Below the pieces are notes generated by a model that saw only the letters and a program-made list of their open reading frames with translations, did no database searches and was not told where the DNA came from. Below, one piece after another: positions 31,899-41,836 of a stretch of DNA of 64,000 nt (positions are counted from its first letter, which is position 1; every line of letters begins with the position of its first letter). A program made the translations under genes and the position numbers. Where the stretch lies: contig NC_016530.1 in assembly GCF_000236905.1 (NCBI RefSeq), forward strand, positions 310,001-374,000, in the 5' to 3' direction. Origin of the DNA: Tetrapisispora phaffii CBS 4417 (Eukaryota > Ascomycota > Saccharomycetes > Saccharomycetales > Saccharomycetaceae).

Positions 31899-34268
31899 TT
31901 ACCATTCTTGGGCTAATACACCGTATGGGCTCTTTTTGGTTCCAATGACTGGTTTGATCAATCTGGAGCCACCTTCTAAGAAAGAGAATTTATCTTTTCT
32001 TAAGGCTTCATATTTTTTAATGAATTCTTCTTTTTGTAAGGTTAACCCAATGTCATCTAAACCGTTAACTAAACAATGCTTTCTGAACGGGTCAACATCA
32101 AACTGTTCAATGACAATATTACCATCAGAATCCAAAATTTGTTGCTTTGGTAAATCAATAACTAATTCTTTACCTGCTTTGGCAATTGGAATTAATTTTT
32201 CTAAAATAATATCTTGATCTATTCTTATTGGCAATAATCCATTTTTAAAAGAATTGTTATAGAAAATATCACCAAATGAGGGGGCAATCATACATTGAAT
32301 ACCAAAATCCTTTAATGCCCATGGTGCATGCTCTCTAGAGGAACCACAACCAAAATTGTCACCAGTAACCAGTAAAATTTTAGCGTTTCTATAAGGTTCA
32401 ACATTTAAGACAAAATCAGTTTCTTGATCTTTATTATTAGCATCCTTTTTGAAACGCCATTCATAAAATAACCCTGATCCTAAACCTGTTCTCTTAATTG
32501 TCTTTAAAAATTGCTTTGGGATGATTGCATCAGTATCGACATTTTGTTTATCTAATGGAGCTGCAATACCTTTTAAAACGGTAAAAGATTCCATACCAGA
32601 AGAGCTTGTTTTTTTAGTGTGAGGTGTATCGTTTGGGTTAATTTTAATTGACTTCTTTACGTTTTTATCTAAATGATCGACTGGTATATCATCAATTTCA
32701 TCTTCTGCTACCTCTGAGGAAGCATCATTTGGCTGAACAGGAATCTTTTCATGATTATAAACTGATTCTTGTAGTAGCTTATCTTCACTAGTGGAAGGCT
32801 TTGAAGATGTTATTTCAATTTGAGCAACATCACCATTTTTATATTCAAACTTTCTAATATCAAATAAACGGCCATGGACAGCAGCGGCAGCAGCCATGGC
32901 TGGTGACATTAAATGAGTCCTTGATGCGGCACCTTGACGACCCTCGAAGTTTCTGTTTGAAGTTGAGGCACAACGTTCTTGTGGAGATAAGATATCTGGA
33001 TTCATACCTAAACACATAGAACAACCTGCTTCTCTCCATTCAAACCCTGCATCAACAAAGATTTGATCTAATCCTTCTTTTTCAGCCTCTAATTTTACCA
33101 AACCTGAACCTGGCACGACCATAGCTCTTTTAATATTTGAAGCAATTTTATGACCTTTAATAACTGCAGCTGCATTTCTTAAATCTTCAATTCTTGCGTT
33201 TGTACATGAACCAATGAAGACTTTGTCAATTTTAATATCTTCAAGATTAGTGTTTGCTTCCAATCCCATATATTCCAAAGCTCGTTCCATTGCTTTTTTG
33301 TTTATTGGATCATCAATCTTATTTGGATCTGGAACGCTTGCTGTAATAGGCAAAGCATCCTGTGGAGAAGTACCCCAAGTAACAGTTGGTATAATATCTT
33401 TTGCTGCAATAATAATTTCTTTATCGAATTTTGCATTTTCATCTGTATATAAAGTTTTCCAATAAGCAACAGCTTTATCCCATTCAGCACCCGAAGGAGC
33501 CAAAGGTCTACCTTTGACGTAATCAAAAGTAGTCTGATCTGGCTTAATCATACCTGCTCTTGCACCTGCTTCGATTGACATATTACACATTGACATTCTT
33601 GCCTCCATTGACAAATTCTCAATAGCTTCACCAGCGAATTCCATAACACACCCAGTACCACCTGCAGTACCGATTACACCGATAATATGTAAAATCAAAT
33701 CTTTCGAAGTAATACCTTCATTTAATTTCCCATTAACTTGTATTCTCATATTTTTTGATTTTGTTTGAATAATAGTTTGAGTGGCTAAAACATGCTCAAC
33801 TTCTGAAGTACCGATACCAAAGGCTAAAGCACCAAACGCACCGTGAGTCGAGGTGTGTGAATCACCACAAACAACAGTGGTACCCGGTAAAGTAAAACCT
33901 TGTTCTGGACCAATGATATGAACAATACCTTGGTTCTTTGAATCCATACCAAAAAATTTAACTTCAAATTCTTTAACATTTTTTTCTAAAGTTTCCACTT
34001 GTAATCTTGAATCATTTTGTTTAATAAAAGTTTTTGTTGATTTAAAATGTTTTCTTGATTCTGTTGGAATATTATGATCCACGGTGGCTAAAGTACAGTC
34101 TTTTCTTCTCACTGTTCTATTAGCATTTTTTAAACCTTCAAATGCTTGCGGAGAAGTAACTTCGTGAACCAGATGTCTATCAATATATAATAAATATGAA
34201 TTTGATTCATCTTCATGAACGATGTGGCTATCAAAGACCTTATCATAAAGAGTTCTAGGCTTAGACAT
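31899..34268 (-). CDS. LEU1: Leu1, 3-isopropylmalate dehydratase (isomerase)
   Basis: 789 residues (S. cerevisiae 779). This cytosolic 4Fe-4S aconitase-family enzyme converts 2-isopropylmalate to 3-isopropylmalate in leucine synthesis. The large-subunit part fills about 1-500; the three cluster cysteines are Cys355 ([13 protein letters not shown]), Cys416 and Cys419 ([11 protein letters not shown]). A Ser/Asp-rich linker (about 485-560) leads to the small-subunit swivelling domain (about 565-789), with [12 protein letters not shown] and [17 protein letters not shown]. This two-in-one arrangement is normal for fungi, while bacteria split it. Start ATG at 34268. A dense cluster of Leu3-type CCGGNNCCGG sites lies 390-430 bases upstream, as expected for regulation by Leu3 with 2-isopropylmalate. 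Confidence 0.98.
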   Translation of the reverse strand: MSKPRTLYDKVFDSHIVHEDESNSYLLYIDRHLVHEVTSPQAFEGLKNANRTVRRKDCTLATVDHNIPTESRKHFKSTKTFIKQNDSRLQVETLEKNVKEFEVKFFGMDSKNQGIVHIIGPEQGFTLPGTTVVCGDSHTSTHGAFGALAFGIGTSEVEHVLATQTIIQTKSKNMRIQVNGKLNEGITSKDLILHIIGVIGTAGGTGCVMEFAGEAIENLSMEARMSMCNMSIEAGARAGMIKPDQTTFDYVKGRPLAPSGAEWDKAVAYWKTLYTDENAKFDKEIIIAAKDIIPTVTWGTSPQDALPITASVPDPNKIDDPINKKAMERALEYMGLEANTNLEDIKIDKVFIGSCTNARIEDLRNAAAVIKGHKIASNIKRAMVVPGSGLVKLEAEKEGLDQIFVDAGFEWREAGCSMCLGMNPDILSPQERCASTSNRNFEGRQGAASRTHLMSPAMAAAAAVHGRLFDIRKFEYKNGDVAQIEITSSKPSTSEDKLLQESVYNHEKIPVQPNDASSEVAEDEIDDIPVDHLDKNVKKSIKINPNDTPHTKKTSSSGMESFTVLKGIAAPLDKQNVDTDAIIPKQFLKTIKRTGLGSGLFYEWRFKKDANNKDQETDFVLNVEPYRNAKILLVTGDNFGCGSSREHAPWALKDFGIQCMIAPSFGDIFYNNSFKNGLLPIRIDQDIILEKLIPIAKAGKELVIDLPKQQILDSDGNIVIEQFDVDPFRKHCLVNGLDDIGLTLQKEEFIKKYEALRKDKFSFLEGGSRLIKPVIGTKKSPYGVLAQEW

Positions 34269-35168
34269 GTTGTGTAGCTAAAAAAATAAAACAGCAACGA
34301 TCTGTATTTCAATGATTGTGTGAGTTAGTTATATGAACAGATATACGAACAAATAAAAAAGAAGAGATCTATAGTTACCTTTTCTTATCCTTTTGTAAAT
34401 TAAAGATAACCTCCCTTATATATTATATCAGTTGCAACCTCTTAAAACGACAAAATTCGATTCCTGAACAGATGACTCTTCCTCAGGTAACTTATCATTG
34501 CCAGTGTCTTTGAAACTATACTGTTCGTTCATTTTGTAAGTTGTATATCTTATATTATATAGCTAGTTAGTCAGTGTATGCCTGTCTTGATCTCGGCGGT
34601 TGTTTTGTTATTTCTTATTTTTGTGTCAGCGACAAAAGGGGGGACCGGGCCGGTTCGTCCGGAACCGGCGCCGGCCCGCGACCGGCACCGGTTCCGGCGT
34701 TTTCGAGTTTATGGTCATGTGACCCGCTTTTCCCTCGAGAAGTTTTGGCGGAAAGAACCTCATTTGACCATCCATCACCGCTCCCCAGAGAAGATTAAAA
34801 AGAGGTCTTGCAAGAGTTCTGTCAATTGTTTCAATTCGAGACCATCAACGGTTCCGATAATATTGGTAGGATACGTTAAGATAAGATGAACGCAAGGTTG
34901 TTGCTCCCCCCTCCCACTCCATCCAGTCGAATGAACACTGCAAGAAGCGTATCCGTCGAGATCTGGGGTCAACTTGACCTCGGGAAAAGGGTCCCCCACA
35001 TGTGGAACTTTTCCAGCCAGGGTAACTTGAAGCTAAAACATGTAATTAGTATATGTGACCTTTAAAAGGAGATGTACAATATATTTAGGACAGTTAGCCA
35101 CTTCACTAGACCGTGTCTTGCACGGACACACTTTTGATGCAAAGACTGGGCTAAGGCAAACTTGTCAA
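34269..35168. promoter_or_regulatory. LEU1-JAC1 divergent promoter region
   Basis: 900 bases between divergent starts. The 34640-34700 segment is extremely GC-rich in an AT-rich context and holds the Leu3-type cluster. A TCATGTGAC E-box-like (Cbf1-type) sequence follows at about 34713-34721. Reading frames across this block are products of base composition. Confidence 0.7.
34659..34697. promoter_or_regulatory. Four overlapping Leu3-type CCGGNNCCGG sites
   Basis: CCGGAACCGG (34659-34668), CCGGCGCCGG (34665-34674), CCGGCACCGG (34682-34691) and CCGGTTCCGG (34688-34697). The first and last are reverse complements of each other and match the optimal Leu3 site; the two inner ones share a half-site with their neighbours. 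Leu3 is a Zn2Cys6 dimer that controls LEU1 in S. cerevisiae. Confidence 0.88.
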
Positions 35169-35831
35169 ATGTTCAGTGTTTCTAGTAAAGTTCTATGCCG
35201 TTCACGTTTGAGACGTGCTCTGCAGAGCAGGTCGATGAGTAACTATTTCAAACTGTTTCCAAAAACATTCCCTTCACAGAAACCGGAGTGGGCTGTCGAT
35301 ACAAAGAGTCTGCGGAAGGAGTACCGATCGCTACAGGCAAAGTTCCATCCTGATGCCAATATCTCCACGCCAGAGGTTGGGGAGACTTCATCTTCCTCAG
35401 ATCAATCTTCTCTACTGAATATTGCTTATGACACTTTAAAGACCCCTTTACTAAGGTCACAGTATATTTTAGGTTCTTTCTTCGATACCAACTTGCAACA
35501 AGAAGCTGTTGCAAATAAATTCTTGAATGGCGACTCGAATATCTTGTTGAAGATATTAGAGATACATGAGAACATTGAAGATTGCCAGGACGCTGAAGAG
35601 ATAGAAGAATTGAATAATGCGAATAAGTCAAGGATCGAAAATGTGGAGAAAGAACTGGATTCACTCTACGGTAGATTGTTTAATGGTCAAGAGCATATAG
35701 TTAGGGATACAGAGCTTATGGACATTATTGCTAAAAAGACAGTGGAATTGAAATACTGGATTAATCTTTCAAAGGCAATCAAAGAATGGGAACCAGATGC
35801 AGATAATTCGAATATTACAATCAACCATTAA
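35169..35831 (+). CDS. JAC1: Jac1, mitochondrial J-protein for Fe-S cluster transfer
   Basis: 220 residues from the ATG at 35169. Jac1 is the specialised Hsp40 (HscB type) that binds the scaffold Isu1 and stimulates the Hsp70 Ssq1 in the mitochondrial matrix. The start at 35169 gives an Arg/Ser-rich presequence (SSKVLCRSRLRRALQSRS). An in-frame upstream ATG at 35055 would add 38 residues and seems less likely. The J domain follows (about 25-100): YFKLFPKTFP, LRKEYRSLQAKFHPD with HPD at 60-62, then a Ser-rich loop and LLNIAYDTLKTPLLRSQYIL. The C-terminal helical bundle that contacts Isu ends VELKYWINLSKAIKEWEPDAD, as in S. cerevisiae (184 residues). It diverges from LEU1, itself an Fe-S enzyme. 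Confidence 0.95.
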   Translation: MFSVSSKVLCRSRLRRALQSRSMSNYFKLFPKTFPSQKPEWAVDTKSLRKEYRSLQAKFHPDANISTPEVGETSSSSDQSSLLNIAYDTLKTPLLRSQYILGSFFDTNLQQEAVANKFLNGDSNILLKILEIHENIEDCQDAEEIEELNNANKSRIENVEKELDSLYGRLFNGQEHIVRDTELMDIIAKKTVELKYWINLSKAIKEWEPDADNSNITINH

Positions 35832-35955
35832 TGTGCATGCTAAATTCTGTCATACCCTATACACATAGACACGCTCACACAGGTATATACAACGAAATAA
35901 ATTAACCATATATCTATTGCAATTTTTATTTTATCACTTATTTATTTTACGTAAT

Positions 35956-36795
35956 CTAATATAGATCCTCTGGTATTTCGAATTCACACTTCTCAAATTC
36001 TTTCCACTCTTCCTCGGTCGATGGGTATTGCCTCAACCATTTCATTCTTGGTCCTGAAATGGAATAGGCACTTATTTTGAAACCGAACACTTTCAACTCA
36101 TAAGTTTCTTTATTTTTCTTCTCAACGTAATCTTCTAATTCTTTAAAATGCTTCAAAAAAATACCAGGGAAACTAGTTCCCCAGTACGCACCTTCTAAAC
36201 TTAAGTGACGCGATGATTGAGGTAAGTAAATGTCTTGGCAGCTTGGACAATACAACCTTACAGTATGTTTGCCGATTGTATCACTTAAACCACAAGGCAA
36301 CAATTGCATACCGCCACAGTAATATCTTGGACAAGTACCAAATTCCTTGTGATCAAACTTCTCAGCCATAGCTTGTAGACCATGCTTCGTCAATATGAAT
36401 CTCGCATGTATCAGCCCATAAAGCTGTTCTGCAGAATGTTCCAATATACTCTTATTTACAATATTAGCACTTGAATTATTGATATCTTTATCATTACTGT
36501 CATTATTATTGCTTTTGTTATTACTGTTGTCATTATGTTTGGTGTTATTCTCAAAACTGTCATCGTCACTCACAGGTTCTAAATCTAATATTAGGTCCAA
36601 CGCTTTTCTATAATGTGGAATTTCTTGCGCTAACGATGTCATATTGAAATCATCTTCAATAAAATCAGTTGGAACTTGACAGAAGTACTCGTGGCCAAAA
36701 CGAGAGCAAAACGAAGGAATCCATTCGTCATACGTACCGCTTTCTTCCTCAGAAGAATCCAAATGCGAGTTATCAGCAACGTATTCCTTAGACAT
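35956..36795 (-). CDS. CKB1: Ckb1, casein kinase 2 beta regulatory subunit
   Basis: 279 residues (S. cerevisiae 278). CK2 beta dimers assemble the CK2 tetramer and tune substrate choice in nucleus and cytosol. Conserved features: an acidic N-terminus, DEWIPSFCSRFGHEYFCQVPTDFIEDDFN (about 23-51), then ALDLILDLE. The fungal insert (about 76-112) is rich in Asn and Asp where S. cerevisiae has a Glu/Asp-rich loop. The zinc ribbon cysteines are Cys155, Cys160, Cys183 and Cys186 (CPRYYC, CPSC). The dimer interface and the KHFKELEDYVEKK C-terminal region follow. Start ATG at 36795. JAC1, CKB1 and GET1 are consecutive in S. cerevisiae too (YGL018C-YGL020C). Confidence 0.98.
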   Translation of the reverse strand: MSKEYVADNSHLDSSEEESGTYDEWIPSFCSRFGHEYFCQVPTDFIEDDFNMTSLAQEIPHYRKALDLILDLEPVSDDDSFENNTKHNDNSNNKSNNNDSNDKDINNSSANIVNKSILEHSAEQLYGLIHARFILTKHGLQAMAEKFDHKEFGTCPRYYCGGMQLLPCGLSDTIGKHTVRLYCPSCQDIYLPQSSRHLSLEGAYWGTSFPGIFLKHFKELEDYVEKKNKETYELKVFGFKISAYSISGPRMKWLRQYPSTEEEWKEFEKCEFEIPEDLY

Positions 36796-37261
36796 GATGC
36801 AATTCTCAAATCTTTAATTTTGTCTCTTAATATTGCGGTTTTAGAGAAATATAACTCCTTCAAAATTAACAATTAGTAGTTAGCAAAGGTACAGTATTCT
36901 TCAAATATCTCAACAATGAGCTAGTTTATTCAATTCAAGTAGATTACAATGAATTGTAGAAATGATTCTTTTTAATAAAGTATATTGAAATAAAAAGTAT
37001 TGGTTTCTAAAATTCACTTTTTCCTCTTCGTTGACGGTTCTTTCAAAAGACACCGAAAATTTTGAATTTCGATGAACTCGAATTAACAACAAATTAATAG
37101 TTAATTATACTATAAATGAAGGTTACAGTGCTTTAAAATTGCTTAATTGATGGCATTGCTTCTCTGTTGTAGAAGAGAGTTACATCCGTTTTTGGTCCAC
37201 ACCTTTTCCTCCTACATACAAGTAAGAGATACTTCGAACGTTCCATAGAATTCAAACATTG
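36796..37261. promoter_or_regulatory. CKB1-GET1 divergent promoter region
   Basis: 466 bases between divergent starts, AT-rich, with no motif I would stand behind and no open frame of note. Confidence 0.4.
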
Positions 37262-37963
37262 ATGCATTGGGTGGTTATATTCGCTCTTCTTTTTGTTTCG
37301 ATCAACAAATTCCTACAATACACCAGTAATTATCATGAAAGATGGGTTTCAAAGTTGTCGCTAGTCAAAGAGATTAGGGATTTGGCTGAAAATCTTAGAA
37401 AGTTGATCAAAGAACGTAAAGCTATTTACGAAGAGAACAGAGCCGTTTCTGCTCAGGACAATTACGCCCGCTGGACAAAGAATAACAGAAAGATATCCAA
37501 GCTTGATAAGGATATAGAACAATCCAAGGCAGCTTTGAAGAATGCTTCTTCGAAGCAAGAACACTTGTTGAAGAGAGTGAAATTAATTGCTTTGACGTTA
37601 CCATTTCTAGCATTGAAATTGTTAAAGGGTAAAACCATTGTTTACGACCTACCTGCTAATGACATGTTTCCTATGATAATGAACGGGATTTTGACAAAGG
37701 GTTTATTGTACATTCCATTATTGCCATTAAATATAGTTAGAGGCGTAGATCCAAACAAGGATTTGGTGACTGCTGGTGTTTCATTATCCGTCTGGTTAAT
37801 GGGGTTCACAAAGGTCATTGACACAGTTGAATTTATAATTAACCAATTGTTTCTCATGCCAGCTGTGCCTGAACCAAAACATGAAAAGAATACCACAAAG
37901 GAGAAAGAACTGGAACCCAAAGAGATTGAAGAATTGAAAACAACAGAAGCTGAACTAGATTAA
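37262..37963 (+). CDS. GET1: Get1, ER receptor subunit for tail-anchored proteins
   Basis: 233 residues from the ATG at 37262 (S. cerevisiae 235); the in-frame TTG one codon before is ignored because MHW is the family start. Get1 forms with Get2 the ER membrane receptor that takes tail-anchored proteins from the ATPase Get3. The layout matches the WRB/Get1 family: a first membrane segment (about 3-20), a cytosolic coiled coil (about 33-100, with SAQDNYARWTKNNRKISKLDKD) that opens Get3, a second segment (about 105-120), a loop, and a third segment near 170-195 ending in VEFIINQLFLMP. The tail is charged. Confidence 0.95.
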   Translation: MHWVVIFALLFVSINKFLQYTSNYHERWVSKLSLVKEIRDLAENLRKLIKERKAIYEENRAVSAQDNYARWTKNNRKISKLDKDIEQSKAALKNASSKQEHLLKRVKLIALTLPFLALKLLKGKTIVYDLPANDMFPMIMNGILTKGLLYIPLLPLNIVRGVDPNKDLVTAGVSLSVWLMGFTKVIDTVEFIINQLFLMPAVPEPKHEKNTTKEKELEPKEIEELKTTEAELD

Positions 37964-38510
37964 ATGAATATGGAAATACCTGATAATATTAAACTAATTT
38001 AGCCTTATGTAAATGTACGTACCTATTTACTCATTTCACAAATAATAAACTAATAGAAACGACTAGTGTAATAAGTAAGACCATTTTATTGTTATTTCGT
38101 ACTTTTTAACCGTAAACTTTTGCTAAGACACTATAGGAAAACTACAAGAACTTCAGGATATTCAACTAGGACTGATAAAATAGCACCAACTAGGCACTGA
38201 TGTAGTCGACAGAGGCCCTTTGTAGATGTTCTTACTCGAATTAATGTCGTCTGTTCATCAATCGTTTACCTGCACCTTTACCCGGTGTGCGCGTTTTCAC
38301 TGAAAGATGAGATGTTAAAGTAATGAAATCTCAATAATGGTGACCTTGTTTAACTATAAATGTAATGTAAATAGTTTCAATAAGATTTGATTCCATTAAA
38401 AGTAAGGGTTATTTTTTGAATTGTAGATTAACAAATGAGCAGTTACATACCGATTTATTTACCTTCTATGGTGGTGCTATTTTTGTCCCTCCCAGAAAAG
38501 TAATTAGGAA
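37964..38510. promoter_or_regulatory. GET1 to LAA2 intergenic region
   Basis: 547 bases. A Reb1-type TTACCCGG at 38278-38285, followed by a short GC-rich GTGTGCGCG, lies about 230 bases upstream of the LAA2 ATG and is the probable promoter core. S. cerevisiae has a haspin-type kinase gene (ALK1/ALK2) in both sister regions here; none is present in this window. Confidence 0.5.
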
Positions 38511-39419
38511 ATGAGTGACTCTGTCGTCAATGAACTTTCTGTTGATTCCAGCAACGAGAATAAAAATATAGAGGTACCAATGAATGGGGTCGGTGATGGA
38601 ATAGAGAGCGGTGATTCCAGTGACGATTTTGGAAACTTTTCAGATGCATCTTTTGAAAATGAAGATGATCTCGAAGAAAACACCCAATCCGATGCAAACG
38701 TAAATGAGTTAAAAGAATTGATAAATAAAAATTTTGATAAAATCTTTGATGAAGAGATAAAGTGTGAAGACATTGCAAATGAACAAGCTACAAGAAGTCA
38801 TGAAATACAAGAACTGATCTTAAGTGAAAGACCAAGTGTAATTTATGAACAATTGGTGCAGTTAGATACCGTATTGCATCCGTTTGTATGGTCAAAGTCT
38901 TCTATTAAAGCTGCTGTATTCCATATTCTACGAATAGAACTTACTCATGATTTAGATTCTTTGGAAACAGACCAAGAACCTTTAAGTGATGTACTTTTCG
39001 CAAAGATCCTTGGTTCTTTAGGTTCCGAGTTGCCTCCAACAGAAAAGGTACTACATGACTATTTCAAGTATAAGTACGTCCCACGCATAACACATAGATC
39101 TCTCCAATCAGCAAATGAACTAGAATTGTACGAAAAAATACCAAGCTTGATTAATACCGATGTAAATTCGTTAGAATCGGAGTCTGCAGTTTCAAGCTTA
39201 CAAGAATACCACGATCTAGTCTGCAATGCAATCGATTTGCTGTATGTCAAATATAAAGTTTTAACTAAACGTGAAAGTGATTTAAATAGGGATAAAGCGA
39301 TGTTTGAAAATGTTGTCTCTAACCTAACAGGCCATACTCAGAGATTACAAAGAAATGAAATAGCAAACTACAATAAGCAGAAGAAAAAACAGCATAGATT
39401 TAGTTGGATAAGCAGATAG
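38511..39419 (+). CDS. LAA2: Laa2-like clathrin AP-1 accessory protein
   Basis: 302 residues. It resembles S. cerevisiae Laa2 (YBL010C, about 280 residues), which works with Laa1 to recruit and stabilise the AP-1 adaptor on trans-Golgi/endosome membranes. The N-terminus is acidic and Ser-rich and carries SSDDFGNFSDASF (37-49); an acidic DFGxF motif of this kind binds the gamma-adaptin ear. The rest is helical (for example ELILSERPSVIYEQLVQLD and PTEKVLHDYFKYKYVP) with a Lys/Arg-rich C-terminal end. Position between GET1 and STT3, with SLA1 (YBL007C) and SCT1 (YBL011W) nearby, supports the call. Sequence similarity alone is moderate. Confidence 0.82.
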   Translation: MSDSVVNELSVDSSNENKNIEVPMNGVGDGIESGDSSDDFGNFSDASFENEDDLEENTQSDANVNELKELINKNFDKIFDEEIKCEDIANEQATRSHEIQELILSERPSVIYEQLVQLDTVLHPFVWSKSSIKAAVFHILRIELTHDLDSLETDQEPLSDVLFAKILGSLGSELPPTEKVLHDYFKYKYVPRITHRSLQSANELELYEKIPSLINTDVNSLESESAVSSLQEYHDLVCNAIDLLYVKYKVLTKRESDLNRDKAMFENVVSNLTGHTQRLQRNEIANYNKQKKKQHRFSWISR

Positions 39420-39652
39420 TGTTAAATATTGGGAACATTATACTACGAAAATCATGTCACGACTGAAATGTCAATTGACTTGCTGCATTAATTACAATTA
39501 TATAGAGATATTACAAATGGGCATGCTTGCAAATAAAACGGGTTTTTAAAATTTTTTGATCATTTTTAAAGTATATAAAGGATATTAAGTAGTTATTACT
39601 TCAATTATTGCGTATGTATGTGTATGTAAGTGAATGAGTTTGTTAATTAACT

Positions 39653-41836
39653 TCAAATTCTTAAATCTAGATCAGGTTTCTTTGAAGCCTTTCTCTTCAA
39701 AGCTTTTGTATTTGCTCTTTCGAATTCACTAGCTTCATGTAAATCTCTACCTTCGGCATCTAAGTCCTTTAATTTATAAAGTCTCACTAACCAATTTTCG
39801 GAAGTAAAGGCTTCTTCGAAATAATCTAATGGTAAGACGTCTCCTTCTTGTAAAGTTTGGCCACGTACTTTATCTTGACCGGTACCATGGCCCATAATGT
39901 CAGTGAAGCCTTGGAAACTCATCTTATACATCACACTTTCTCTCATAGCTTTAGAAGCTGTGGAATCGACACGATAATCATTATTGTCGTTGTAAAAGGA
40001 ATGTTCACTAACTTCATCTGGCCAGATACCTTCTGCAATTCTAATCATCCATAAGAATTTATTCAAGTCATCACCTGAGAAACCTAATAAACCACCAAAT
40101 ACAACTAAAACATAATCAACGTCATGTTCTTTTAATAGCTTATACGATTTTTCCTCTGGAGATGCTAGAGCTTTACCAACGATAGCAATATGTGTGTTAT
40201 TCCAAGTATTGTTATCTACTAGAGTAGTTCTATCAGCCATTCCACCAATTTGATAACCGTAGTCCCACCAGGCCGCAACTTTAGCGTCTTCGTCTGTGTT
40301 CATTCTTAGCCAATAGTAAGCTTCACGGAAGTCATCGATTAATGCAGGTTCACCAGATCTCGTTGTTGATGGTAACACAACGGATGGAGAAGAATAAGCA
40401 TTTCTGGTAACCCAAGTACAATGTAAAACAAATAGGAAAAGATAGAAAATGAATGTACCAGAAACGATAAAATGAGTTGCAATAGTGCCCAACTTTAGTT
40501 GACCAGTAGTTTTGTCTCTAATTGAATCATCAGAGAAGTTTAGATAAATATCGAAAATCTTTGATAAAGCAACAGCGGCGCAAACACAAATAATTGGAGT
40601 TAAAGTCAACATTAATCTAATCATAACACCTGTGAAGTACGAACATAGAACGGCGTAAGCAATGACAAAGACATGTTCATCCTTTAGGTCTAAGAATAAC
40701 AAAAAGACACCAGCTGGGAATAACCAGATTAGGAAATGAGTGTCAAAGAAGAAAGCTGGCCATGCGACAGGTTGATGTTCTGAAACAGAGGCAATGATTG
40801 GAATATGGATCTTTGCGTAATTTGTATCCCACAGAGAGTAAAATCTACCAGTCCATGGAGCGATGAAACCAAAATAGGTTAAAGTGAATAAACCGATAAC
40901 ACCAACAGATAAAATAATGATCATTGAGACGATCATTATTGCTCTAAATTTATTTGAAGAAACTTGAGATTTGACAAAATTACCAAAAGCTACAATTTGA
41001 ATCAAACCAAAGACACCTAGAGCAGCCATATGATCATTTGATCTGATTGGGAGGAAACCAACGAATGGGATTTGCATAGACGCCAAAGTACCAATAGCAT
41101 ACCAAGTAGTGTATGCACTATATAGACGGTTATTGTAACGGCCCATGAGGATCAAAATGAAAATATGTAGTGGAATCAAATTAGTGATGAAAACGTAACC
41201 ACCCCAAGCTGAGACCATGTAAAAGTAGAAAACTGCGGTGAGGGCAGAGTAAAGGATGGAACCAGTCTTGGCGGCTTTAATCCAGAACATGAAGGTGACC
41301 ATTAACAACGTAATAGCAATAGCTTCATTATCGTATGCGCCAGCGACGGATCTGGAGATGTAACCAGGAACAATCGCCATGAATGCAGCAGCAAACAGAC
41401 CTGCTCTGGAGTCCTTGATTTCTTTTGTGAATTCATAAGTGGCCCAAGCTGTGAAGCCCGCAAAACCAGGAGCAAACAAGACACAGATATTTCTGATGTC
41501 AATTGGTAGACCAATCTTTCTAAACAGATGCCATATGGCGGCACTTGTAGTCATCAAACCCGGGTACAAAGTACCACCTGTAACTCTTCCTAGTGGGTAC
41601 CATGTTCTATCATCGAACCAATTCAAGAAATCTTTGAAATTGTTCTCTACCAAATATTTAGTGGCTCTGAAATTGAACCATGGATCGAATTCATGAATAA
41701 TAGATTCGAATTTAATAACGGAGAAAAGTCTTGACGAAATCGCAGCACCAAATATCGTAATAAAGATAGTAATCATCAATATCGATTGGACCCATTGGAT
41801 GACCCAATTGTCCTTGCTAAACTGTTTTTCAACCAT
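39653..41836 (-). CDS. STT3: Stt3, catalytic subunit of oligosaccharyltransferase
   Basis: 727 residues from the ATG at 41836 (S. cerevisiae 718). An in-frame TTG twelve codons upstream is not credible. Stt3 transfers the Glc3Man9GlcNAc2 glycan to Asn-X-Ser/Thr in the ER lumen. The first luminal loop carries Asp51 in HEFDPWFN, a metal/catalytic aspartate. Thirteen membrane segments are expected between about 12 and 475, with SVSEHQP (351-357) in the external loop. The sequon-binding motif WWDYG is at 523-527, followed by DNNTWNNTHIA, whose sequons are conserved. The C-terminal luminal domain ends in a Lys/Arg-rich tail. CWH41, which trims the first glucose after transfer, is in the same window. 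Confidence 0.99.
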   Translation of the reverse strand: MVEKQFSKDNWVIQWVQSILMITIFITIFGAAISSRLFSVIKFESIIHEFDPWFNFRATKYLVENNFKDFLNWFDDRTWYPLGRVTGGTLYPGLMTTSAAIWHLFRKIGLPIDIRNICVLFAPGFAGFTAWATYEFTKEIKDSRAGLFAAAFMAIVPGYISRSVAGAYDNEAIAITLLMVTFMFWIKAAKTGSILYSALTAVFYFYMVSAWGGYVFITNLIPLHIFILILMGRYNNRLYSAYTTWYAIGTLASMQIPFVGFLPIRSNDHMAALGVFGLIQIVAFGNFVKSQVSSNKFRAIMIVSMIIILSVGVIGLFTLTYFGFIAPWTGRFYSLWDTNYAKIHIPIIASVSEHQPVAWPAFFFDTHFLIWLFPAGVFLLFLDLKDEHVFVIAYAVLCSYFTGVMIRLMLTLTPIICVCAAVALSKIFDIYLNFSDDSIRDKTTGQLKLGTIATHFIVSGTFIFYLFLFVLHCTWVTRNAYSSPSVVLPSTTRSGEPALIDDFREAYYWLRMNTDEDAKVAAWWDYGYQIGGMADRTTLVDNNTWNNTHIAIVGKALASPEEKSYKLLKEHDVDYVLVVFGGLLGFSGDDLNKFLWMIRIAEGIWPDEVSEHSFYNDNNDYRVDSTASKAMRESVMYKMSFQGFTDIMGHGTGQDKVRGQTLQEGDVLPLDYFEEAFTSENWLVRLYKLKDLDAEGRDLHEASEFERANTKALKRKASKKPDLDLRI

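Noticed and set aside
34440..34470. ATTCGATTCCTGAAC resembling a tRNA T arm
   Set aside because: No stem complement, D arm or acceptor sequence surrounds it.
34574..34999. Open frames of 74-103 codons across the LEU1-JAC1 promoter
   Set aside because: They run through the GC-rich Leu3 cluster, carry Pro/Arg/Gly-rich composition from CCGG repeats and have no protein features.
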